A stretch of DNA of 64,000 nt from Neorhizobium alkalisoli (lineage in GTDB: Bacteria; Pseudomonadota; Alphaproteobacteria; Rhizobiales; Rhizobiaceae): positions 434,001 to 498,000 of the forward strand of contig NZ_PVBN01000002.1 of the NCBI RefSeq assembly GCF_002968635.1. The letters are read 5' to 3'. The position numbers and the translations under genes were made by a program. Of this stretch, positions 57,700 to 64,000 are shown one piece after another. How positions within the stretch are numbered: position 1 is the stretch's first letter; each line of letters begins with the position of its first letter. Below the pieces are notes generated by a model. The model saw only the letters and a program-made list of their open reading frames with translations, made no database searches and was not told the origin of the DNA.

Positions 57700-58551
57700 C
57701 TAGCCTCTCTTCTCCTCATGGGCACCGGCCGCTGCCAGCACGGCGTCCGCCATCCTCAGCGCATCCAGATTGGCTGAGACATTGTGAACGCGGAATATTG
57801 CAGCGCCTGCAAGCCTCAACATCGCGGTGGTCGCGGCAGTGCCAATATCGCGCTCGTCCGCCCGCTCGCGGCCCGTCACGGCTCCGATGAACCGTTTGCG
57901 GGACGTCCCGGCCAGCATCGGAAAACCTAACCGGTGCAATTCCGGGAAGCGAGCCATCAATTCCAGGTCATCTTCCCTGTTTTTGGCGAAACCGAAGCCT
58001 GGATCGAGCACAATCGCCTCGTCCGGCACGCCGGCCGTTCGTGCGATATTCAAGGACCCTGTCAAAAAGAACTCCTGGTCGTCGATCCGGTCGGCAAGCC
58101 TCTCCTCCTCCCGCCCGCGGCCAGTATGCATGATGCAAACCCCGGCGCCTGTCGCCGCAGCGACATCGGCGATCATTGGCTCGCGCTGCAGGCCATGCAC
58201 GTCGTTGATGATGTGAGCGCCCGCGGCGACAGCGAGCCTGGCGGTCTCGGCACGATAGGTATCTATCGAAATGAGAGCGTCCGTTTCAGCATGCAACTTC
58301 TCAATCACCGGCAGGACCCGGTCCTGCTCCTCCGCGGGCGTGATCTCCACCGCACCCGGCCTTGTTGATTCGCCCCCGATATCGAGGATGGCCGCGCCGT
58401 CTCCTACACAGGCCATCGCGTGGATGAAGGCGCTTTCGAGACTTGCATGACGCCCGCCATCGGAAAACGAATCGGGCGTAACGTTGATGATCGCCATGAT
58501 ATGGCCTTGAAAACCAAGTTCGAGGGTTCGGCCATGCCCCACGCGCCACAT
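57700..58551 (-). CDS. folP: Dihydropteroate synthase
   Basis: A 283-residue dihydropteroate synthase, the target of sulfonamide drugs, which joins the pterin pyrophosphate to p-aminobenzoate. It contains INVTPDSFSDGG, the LDIGGESTRPGA pterin-binding motif, the later SIDTYRAETAR, and LAGTSRKRFIG near the C-terminus. The frame is open to 58602 through a TTG; the ATG at 58551 (WRVGHGRTLELG) fits the family length. It is the first gene of the fol operon and lies back to back with the DUF922 gene. Confidence 0.95.
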   Translation of the reverse strand: MWRVGHGRTLELGFQGHIMAIINVTPDSFSDGGRHASLESAFIHAMACVGDGAAILDIGGESTRPGAVEITPAEEQDRVLPVIEKLHAETDALISIDTYRAETARLAVAAGAHIINDVHGLQREPMIADVAAATGAGVCIMHTGRGREEERLADRIDDQEFFLTGSLNIARTAGVPDEAIVLDPGFGFAKNREDDLELMARFPELHRLGFPMLAGTSRKRFIGAVTGRERADERDIGTAATTAMLRLAGAAIFRVHNVSANLDALRMADAVLAAAGAHEEKRG

Positions 58552-58678
58552 GCTGTTGCAGCGCGATATCACCCGCCGTCCATCTGTCGAAGGATAACGC
58601 AAAATTTGATGCCTTTATGTTGCGCTCCTTCTGGCTATGCCCCAAGCTAACCCCAAGTTCAACGTCGCAGGCCCGAGA

Positions 58679-59299
58679 ATGTTTTTGATGCGCAGAGTCC
58701 ACCGACTTTTCGGTGCAATTCTTGTCTCCTGCGTGATCTCAGCGCCAGCTTCCGCCGAACCGGCGATCAGCAAGAACTATTCCTATTTCCGGATCGGCGG
58801 CCGCACGGCGGAAGACCTCGACAAGGAACTGGAGAAACGGGGACCGATGACCCGCGCCTCGGGCCACCGCCACCCCGGGGCGACTGAAATCAAATTCGGG
58901 GGCGACGCCACCTATGTGGAAAAGGGCGGCAACTGCTCGATCGGCGGCGCCCGTGTAACGCTTCGCACCCGCATCATACTCCCCCGCTGGAGCAATCGTG
59001 GCCGCGCCAGTGACGACCTCCGCTTCATCTGGGATACTCTGTCTGCCGACATCAAGCGGCACGAGGAGAGGCATGCCGAGATCGCTCGCAACCACGCCCG
59101 TCAGCTGGAAAGGGAACTGCTTGCCCTTCCCTCCCAGACAAGCTGCGATGCATTGGAAAAGCGCGTGGCGGACGCGACCCGTCGCATCCTGGAGGCGCAT
59201 GACCGCGAGCAACTGCGCTTCGATCAGGTCGAGGCCGCCAATTTCGACGCCCGTATGATGCGGCTGCTGCAATACCGCATGAAACGGAACACCAACTAG
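58679..59299 (+). CDS. Secreted DUF922 protein with an HExxH motif
   Basis: A 206-residue protein with a signal peptide (about residues 4-28, ending SAPASAEP). The DUF922 domain holds HEERH (128-132), the zincin-like metal-binding pattern, so a secreted zinc peptidase is possible; two cysteines flank the domain in GGNCSIGG and QTSCDAL. Function is not established. The start is the ATG at 58679 (MFLMRR); ATG 58688 and ATG 58637 are in frame. The region downstream has no gene for 372 bases. Confidence 0.8.
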   Translation: MFLMRRVHRLFGAILVSCVISAPASAEPAISKNYSYFRIGGRTAEDLDKELEKRGPMTRASGHRHPGATEIKFGGDATYVEKGGNCSIGGARVTLRTRIILPRWSNRGRASDDLRFIWDTLSADIKRHEERHAEIARNHARQLERELLALPSQTSCDALEKRVADATRRILEAHDREQLRFDQVEAANFDARMMRLLQYRMKRNTN

Positions 59300-59671
59300 A
59301 ACCATCTCCCAGCGACACCCGCCACGAACCTTTTGCGAGGCTTGCGCATCATCCTGTCAATGACAGGTGATTTATGGTGATAGTCTAAAATACGAATCTC
59401 GGATACAAACTAAGACATAGCTTACCTACCGCACTTCCTCGGATCGAGGGCGGAGGCGGAGCTGAAAAATTCGCGCGCTTATCGGTACCGCCGAGGCGTC
59501 GCAGGCAGCGGTTTCAAGTGTTCCGCGTAACGGTTTCCCGTGTTTTGTTCTCCTGGCGCGTCTTCAGCCGCAGGTGTTTTCCTCCCTCGCCTGACGGTGA
59601 TGCGCCCGCCTTAGCCTCGCTTGCCGCTCCTGCGCAGCGAGGCTTTTTTTTGCCGGCAATCCGAAATGTGG
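59300..59671. other. 372-base intergenic region with a palindrome and an orphan terminator
   Basis: The space between the DUF922 gene and the convergent ferredoxin gene has no recognisable gene. It holds a palindrome, CCTGTCA-A-TGACAGG (59353-59367), and a strong plus-strand terminator at 59614-59651, 315 bases after the nearest plus-strand stop. A small plus-strand RNA is possible. No promoter sequence stands out. Confidence 0.6.
59614..59651 (+). terminator. Strong terminator with eight-T run
   Basis: The stem GCCTCGCT/AGCGAGGC with a 14-base loop is followed by eight T. The minus strand lacks a T-run, so it serves plus-strand transcripts, either a long 3' end of the DUF922 gene or a separate small RNA. 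Confidence 0.8.
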
Positions 59672-59992
59672 TCAGGCCTGCCGCTCGGGTACGTTGACCA
59701 CGAGGCCATCGAGTTCCGGCTTGATCTTGATCTGACAGGAAAGACGCGAGGTCGGCTTCACCTCGAATGCGAAGTCGAGCATGTCTTCTTCCATCGGAGC
59801 CGGCGGACCGACCTTTTCGGTCCACTCTTCATCGACATAGACATGACAGGTGGCGCAGGCGCAGGCACCGCCGCATTCGGCCTCGATGCCGGGAACGGAA
59901 TTGCGAACCGCATTCTCCATAACCGTGGAGCCCGGCTCGGCCTCGATATCGAAGCGCGTTCCGTCAAAGGCAACGATCGAAAGTTTCGTCAT
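59672..59992 (-). CDS. 2Fe-2S ferredoxin, adrenodoxin type
   Basis: A 106-residue vertebrate-type ferredoxin. The four cluster cysteines are C40, C46, C49 (C-x5-C-x2-C in [12 protein letters not shown]) and C86 in RLSCQI. Such ferredoxins pass electrons to cytochromes P450, hydroxylases or Fe-S assembly. No reductase or P450 gene is adjacent, and the gene appears single. It is a client of the Suf system. Confidence 0.94.
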   Translation of the reverse strand: MTKLSIVAFDGTRFDIEAEPGSTVMENAVRNSVPGIEAECGGACACATCHVYVDEEWTEKVGPPAPMEEDMLDFAFEVKPTSRLSCQIKIKPELDGLVVNVPERQA

Positions 59993-60128
59993 GATATTGG
60001 AAATCCGGGATGTTGAAGGTTGCAGCTTTATTTAAGCGCGCTGTCTTCCAATAAAACCCCGGCACAGTCAACATTTTCGGGCGCCGCGAGCTGTCCCATC
60101 GGCGCCCCCCAGGCGGAAAATTGGCGCC

Positions 60129-60503
60129 TCAGCGGCAGAGCTTGTTGACGAAGTTCTCGGCCTCCACGACCGCGGCGCCGACCGCTGCCTTAAGTGCGGA
60201 ATCTGCACCATTGTCTTCGAGTTTCTCGGCCGCAGCAGAGACCTTGAAGGCACCGACGGCGCTGGCCGCGCCCTTCAGGCGATGAGCTATCGCGACGGTG
60301 GCGACCGTGTCGGCGCCAGCGAGATCCTGCAGCGCCCGACGAGCCTGGCGTGCAAACATCTGAAGAACCTCGACTTCCAGAGCCTTGTCGCCCATGGTCT
60401 GTGTCGCGAGATGAACAAGGTCGATCGGCCGGGATTGAGACGGGCAAGCGCCTCGTTGATGTTCAGGGGCTTCAAACGCAATACTGACGGCTGCCACTGC
60501 CAT
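60129..60503 (-). CDS. Hpt-domain phosphotransfer protein
   Basis: A 124-residue Hpt protein. The phosphorylated His74 is in AHRLKGAASAVGAF, the Hpt consensus HxLKG. It is a stand-alone phosphotransfer module that could carry phosphate between a hybrid kinase such as CckA and a response regulator, but its partner is unknown. CckA normally uses the dimeric ChpT, which has a different fold, so this is not ChpT. It is divergent from the giant coiled-coil gene across 468 bases. Confidence 0.9.
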   Translation of the reverse strand: MAVAAVSIAFEAPEHQRGACPSQSRPIDLVHLATQTMGDKALEVEVLQMFARQARRALQDLAGADTVATVAIAHRLKGAASAVGAFKVSAAAEKLEDNGADSALKAAVGAAVVEAENFVNKLCR

Positions 60504-60971
60504 GGAATGATTTCCTTGTTGTTGTTCTTACGTGTCCCGAATTGTGCGGGTCGGAGGCCGCTATCCCGTTAAATTCCGGCACAATCTGGGCTGAAATCTT
60601 CCCATATGGTTAATTTCTGCTAAGCTCCCGGGATTTTAGGACTTTTGCATCTGAGAGTGGTTTAAATTCTGTTAACAACATTCCGCGCTGACGCTTCCGG
60701 CCCGGCGATTTAATTGTGCCAGGGAGCCGAATGTGCCACTACAGTACGACTAAGGTGGCGGGGAATATTCTCCTTTTGCCACGGATGGCAGGTTGGTAAG
60801 CTTTCATTATCATCCGTTTGAAAGAACGGCCGTCCGACATGAAAATGAATAGGAAACTCAAGCCCTATGACGGGGCACGGGTTTCCGGCAGGCAGTGTTC
60901 CATCTGTCGGTCTGCGGGCGGCAGCGCGTCTGATGGGATTGCCGGGCGAGTATGTAACGAGGCGTAACCGC
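60504..60971. other. 468-base divergent promoter region between hpt and the giant gene
   Basis: The space carries no recognised gene. It contains a CtrA-like motif (60661-60676) and an AT-rich stretch around 60600-60680. A 42-codon frame, ATG 60839 to TAA 60967, holds CSIC and ends four bases before the giant gene's ATG. Another frame, in phase with the giant gene, extends from ATG 60867 and could lengthen its N-terminus by 35 residues. Confidence 0.6.
60661..60676 (+). promoter_or_regulatory. CtrA-like TTAA pair
   Basis: TTTAAATTCTGTTAAC contains TTAA and TTAAC with a 6-base gap; the CtrA consensus is TTAA-N7-TTAAC. A second TTAA lies at 60610. It is 296 bases before the giant gene and 158 bases before hpt. 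Confidence 0.35.
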
Positions 60972-63900
60972 ATGGCGAAGAAAACTAGCAGCGAGTCGAT
61001 CGATGAGACGGCTTTCCAGGCTCTGGAAGAGGCGCTGAAGATCAATTTCAACGACGAATCGCCGCGCAGCAGATCCGCGCCCAATGCCTCGGAGACAAGA
61101 GTGTCAGACACATCTAAGCAGCGTCAGTCTTCTCCGCAGCATCAGGAGGAGCCCGCCGAATCGTTCAGGTCGGCCGTTTCCGAAGCCGCCGCCAAGTCAC
61201 CCACATTCCAGCCCGCAAACGATGCCGGCAGACGCAGCGCAAGCGCGATCCTCAGGACGCTCGAAGGCGGCGCCATGCGCTCCGCCATCCGCAACGCGGT
61301 CATCATCTCCCTTCTCTGGGCCGTGGCCGGCATCGGGCTGGGACAGGTCATCTACGGCAACCAGCTTTGGGAAATTACCTCCGTTGCAGGCGTGCTTGCC
61401 GCTCCCGGCCTTGTCGCTCTTGCAGTCGGGATCCTCATCCCGATCATGCTATTCTTCGCGTTCGCCATCATGATGGCACGGGCACAGGATCTCAGAAATG
61501 CCGCCCGCTCCATGGCCGAAGTGGCGCTTCGCCTTTCCGAGCCTGAGACCATTGCTTCCGAGCGTATCATGAGCGTCGGCCAGGCCGTGCGCCGTGAAGT
61601 CTCCGCGATGAACGAAGGCATCGAACGCACGATCGCACGCGCCACAGAACTCGAAACGCTTGTGCATTCGGAAGTCAACGCGCTCGAACGCAGCTTTACC
61701 GACAACGAACTGCGCGTCCGCGGTCTCGTGCACGAGCTCGGCGCAGAGCGCGATGCGATCGTCAATCATGCGGAGCGTATCCGCTCGTCGATCGTCGGCG
61801 CTCACGACCAGCTCAAGGAAGAGCTGTCGCTGGCCACCGAGGAAATCTCGATCCGTCTTGCGACCTCGGGCGAAGCCTTCGCCACGATGATAGATACCCG
61901 GGCTGCCGCGCTCATGGAGAAGTCCGATGCCGCCGGCGAGGCGCTCGGTTCACTGCTGACCGCCAAGGCAGAAAACCTGCTGCAGACCTTGAATTCCTCC
62001 GGGTTCTCGCTCGCCCATGAATTTGACGAGCGGATGGAGCAGCTGACCTCGGTACTCTCGACGCGCGGCCAGGCGCTCCTGACCGAGTTCGAAACCCGCG
62101 CTTCGTCTCTCGACGCCAATACCGAAAAATTGAATGCCGCGCTGGCAGACCGTACCCGGCAGCTCAACGAGACCCTGCTGGCCCGCACGCGCGAGATCAC
62201 GGAAGGGCTTTCCAGCAGCGAAAAGACCCTCACCGGCTCACTCGACGAAATACTGTCGGGCCTCAACAGCTCGCTCGAGGAAAAGGGTTCCTCCTTCCGC
62301 CAGAGCCTCCAGACGACGGTCGAGGATGTCGTCATGGACCTCGACATGCGCTCCAGCTTCTTCGAGGAACGCCTGCAGGCAACCGTCGGCCATCTCAGCA
62401 CCACGTTCGACGACAGCGTTTCTCAGTTTACATCCGCATTCGATCAACGCGCCGGCTCACTCGACAGCAAGCTGATGGACAGCCTTGCACGCATCAATGA
62501 GACGGTCGCGAGCGGCTCGGAGTCCATCGAAAGTATTCTCAGCTCCAGCATCGAACGCATCAGCTCGTCCTTGACGGATCAGTCTTTCGCGCTCGCCACC
62601 ACGCTCGGCACCGGCCAGGAAGTTTTGGACTCCATGCTCGAAAGCCGCTCGCGCGAGCTTTCCGATGCACTGTCGGCGCGCAGCAGCGAGATCCAGGACG
62701 CCTTGGGCTCCCGCACGATAGAGATCCAGGACGTTCTGGGCTCACGGACAGCAGAGATCCAGGAGGTACTGGGGTCCCGTACGGCAGAGATCCAGGACGT
62801 TTTGGGCTCCCGTACCGCGGAGATCCAGGACGTACTCTCGTCTCGTACGAGCGAGCTTCAGCAGGGCCTCGCGGGCGCACATCGGCAGATCGAAAGCACC
62901 CTTACAGAAGGCAACAGCGCGCTTCTGCACACGCTCACGGACAACCAGACCAAGTTTGAACAGGGGCTGGCAATCCGCTCGGGCGCGATCATTGCGGCAC
63001 TTTCGGGCAGTCACGATCACCTGACCGAAGTCCTCAGCCAGAAAACTGCAGCCATCGACACCCTGATGTCCAACGCGCCGGAGCGGCTCGCGGGTATGTT
63101 CGATGAAAAAGCGAACCATATCGCGCGCACTTTGTCGGAAAGCGAGCAGCGGCTCAGCGGCGACCTCGGGCGCCACGCGTCGCAAATGCAGATCTCGCTC
63201 GAAACCAATCGCGAGCGGATTTCCGAAATCCTCGACGACAAGTCGATGGAGATCGCCACGTCCTTTGCGCTTGGTGAGGACCGTCTCACCGGCATGCTCG
63301 ACGAGAAGTCGGAAGCCATCGCCCGTGCATTGTCCGAAACGGAACAACGCATGAGCGGCGATCTCGGCCGTCGCACCTTCGAAATCCACGAGGCGCTCAA
63401 CACCAACCGCGATAAGCTCGCGGAACTCCTGGACGACAAGTCCATGGAAATCGCCACGTCCTTCGCACTTGGCGAAGATCGCCTTTCCGGCATGCTGGAC
63501 GCCAAGGCCTCGGCACTGGTGAATACGCTGTCGGATGCTGACAGCCTTATCGAGCAGTCCTTCGCAGCCCGGGCGGAAGCGATCCATAACGCCTATGCCG
63601 ACAACCAGCTCAATCTCGATCTCTCGCTTGAGACCCGCACTGCCGAGCTTTCTCGGATCCTGGAATCCGGCGGAGAGCGTCTCGAACAGGCTGTGGGCAG
63701 CGCCAGCAATCGCATAGAGAGCGCCCTTACCGATGGTGCCGGCCGCTTCGAAGCGGGCCTCGCCGGCGGTCTGGATCGGATGGAGACCGTCATGAGCTCC
63801 ACGCAGGAGCGGATCGCGGCGACCATCGGTCTCGGCCATCAGCAACTGGAAACGACGCTCAGTTCCGGCCACGACCAGATGCGGGAAACGCTCGAAGAGC

Positions 63901-64000
63901 GGACCAGCCTGCTTGCCACCACACTGGGCGACGCGCGGAACCAGATCGGCGACCTGATGCAGGATCAGGCAACATCTCTGAGCACCTCCATCGCAACCAG
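60972..64000 (+). CDS. Giant coiled-coil membrane protein (growth-pole-ring/RgsE-like), 3' end outside window
   Basis: The frame is open from ATG 60972 to the window end, 1009 codons without a stop. The N-terminus (AKKTSSESIDETAFQALEEA) is cytoplasmic and polar to about residue 105. Two transmembrane helices lie at about 109-131 and 139-168. The rest is continuous helix with 11-residue periodicity, Ala, Glu, Ser, Leu and Arg rich, like the apolipoprotein A type. It has five tandem 11-residue repeats (62688-62852) and two 66-residue repeats (63093-63488). Proteins of this layout in Rhizobiales are annotated as kinesin- or apolipoprotein-like; the Agrobacterium growth pole ring protein GPR and S. 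meliloti RgsE are of this class. Identity with them is inference. The ATG at 60972 follows GAGG at nine bases. Confidence 0.85.
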   Translation, partial: MAKKTSSESIDETAFQALEEALKINFNDESPRSRSAPNASETRVSDTSKQRQSSPQHQEEPAESFRSAVSEAAAKSPTFQPANDAGRRSASAILRTLEGGAMRSAIRNAVIISLLWAVAGIGLGQVIYGNQLWEITSVAGVLAAPGLVALAVGILIPIMLFFAFAIMMARAQDLRNAARSMAEVALRLSEPETIASERIMSVGQAVRREVSAMNEGIERTIARATELETLVHSEVNALERSFTDNELRVRGLVHELGAERDAIVNHAERIRSSIVGAHDQLKEELSLATEEISIRLATSGEAFATMIDTRAAALMEKSDAAGEALGSLLTAKAENLLQTLNSSGFSLAHEFDERMEQLTSVLSTRGQALLTEFETRASSLDANTEKLNAALADRTRQLNETLLARTREITEGLSSSEKTLTGSLDEILSGLNSSLEEKGSSFRQSLQTTVEDVVMDLDMRSSFFEERLQATVGHLSTTFDDSVSQFTSAFDQRAGSLDSKLMDSLARINETVASGSESIESILSSSIERISSSLTDQSFALATTLGTGQEVLDSMLESRSRELSDALSARSSEIQDALGSRTIEIQDVLGSRTAEIQEVLGSRTAEIQDVLGSRTAEIQDVLSSRTSELQQGLAGAHRQIESTLTEGNSALLHTLTDNQTKFEQGLAIRSGAIIAALSGSHDHLTEVLSQKTAAIDTLMSNAPERLAGMFDEKANHIARTLSESEQRLSGDLGRHASQMQISLETNRERISEILDDKSMEIATSFALGEDRLTGMLDEKSEAIARALSETEQRMSGDLGRRTFEIHEALNTNRDKLAELLDDKSMEIATSFALGEDRLSGMLDAKASALVNTLSDADSLIEQSFAARAEAIHNAYADNQLNLDLSLETRTAELSRILESGGERLEQAVGSASNRIESALTDGAGRFEAGLAGGLDRMETVMSSTQERIAATIGLGHQQLETTLSSGHDQMRETLEERTSLLATTLGDARNQIGDLMQDQATSLSTSIAT
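62688..62885 (+). repeat. 33-bp tandem repeats (11 residues each)
   Basis: GAGATCCAG recurs at 62688, 62721, 62754, 62787 and 62820, exactly 33 bases apart, and a sixth degenerate copy (GAGCTTCAG) starts at 62853. Each unit codes for E-I-Q-D-V-L-G-S-R-T-A with small changes. Copies differ by synonymous changes at several sites. Confidence 0.9.
63093..63488 (+). repeat. Two 198-bp in-frame repeats (66 residues each)
   Basis: Units at 63093-63290 and 63291-63488 code for 66-residue blocks beginning GMFDEK and GMLDEK, each containing ARxLSExEQRxSGDLGR and ending in DDKSMEIATSFALGEDRL. A third block starts at 63489 (GMLDAK) and diverges. 66 residues is six 11-residue turns, so helix phase is kept. 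Confidence 0.85.

Noticed and set aside
60839..60967. A 42-codon frame with CSIC just before the giant gene
   Set aside because: No clear ribosome site, no known relatives, and it lies in a region that may be an alternative N-terminus of the giant gene. Not listed as a gene.
62688..62885. A CRISPR-like array
   Set aside because: The repeats are directly adjacent, in frame and coding; there are no spacers or cas genes.
62742..63872. A 376-codon minus-strand frame inside the giant coiled-coil gene
   Set aside because: The plus-strand frame is open over 3 kb with a regular helical pattern and in-frame repeats; the minus frame is its mirror.

Overview
The window looks like a stretch of chromosome from a Rhizobiales (Hyphomicrobiales) alphaproteobacterium, most likely Rhizobiaceae (Sinorhizobium/Ensifer/Rhizobium/Agrobacterium group). 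The reasons are the high-GC coding style, a suf operon in the rhizobial order sufS2-B-C-D-S1-X-A, the DUF1476 ATPase zeta subunit, the small PurL with separate PurS and PurQ, the alaS-recA-cckA neighbourhood, and a giant coiled-coil membrane protein of the kind linked to polar growth in this order. I see no IS elements, phage genes, CRISPR arrays, tRNAs or rRNAs; most of it reads as core genome.

Layout. 1-1876: the end of a MacB-type ABC exporter (ATPase, then permease). 1931-9120 (minus): an iron-sulfur assembly operon with two cysteine desulfurases and a small membrane protein between sufB and sufC. Its upstream region (9121-9376) carries iron-regulator-like motifs and a TTAGAAC octamer array. 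9377-21233: single genes for an alpha/beta hydrolase, a membrane diguanylate cyclase, tyrS, a very large AsmA/YhdP-like protein, bcp, a DUF455 ferritin-like protein, an M23 peptidase, an RhlE-type helicase and a Nudix hydrolase. 21284-26992 (minus): an apparent operon of flavin reductase, MoxR/CoxD, CoxE, a split XdhC pair, a MoeA-like/MocA fusion and a TfoX-N protein. This is a maturation set for a molybdenum hydroxylase whose structural genes are not in the window.

27158-39180: a periplasmic binding protein, rpe, a DUF2259 protein, purB, DUF2189, an RBBP9-type hydrolase and the ATPase zeta subunit. These are followed by the purine genes purC-purS-purQ and purL, with a lipoprotein and a PagL-like lipid A deacylase between purQ and purL. 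39266-48143: a membrane protein, BolA, a tiny Arg/Lys-rich protein, the monothiol glutaredoxin GrxD, a Bcr/CflA-type exporter, inositol monophosphatase, ttcA, alaS and recA.

48385-64000: the hybrid kinase CckA, a FliO-like protein, a DksA that has lost its zinc-finger cysteines, SixA, the YcjX/YcjF pair, an exported protein, folP-folB-folK, a secreted HExxH (DUF922) protein, a ferredoxin and an Hpt protein. The last gene is the first 1009 codons of a giant repeat-rich coiled-coil membrane protein that runs off the window. CckA, the Hpt protein and CtrA-like TTAA motifs in front of envelope genes suggest a cell-cycle/envelope theme in the last third. BolA-GrxD and the suf operon are functionally linked through Fe-S and iron sensing, although they lie 30 kb apart.
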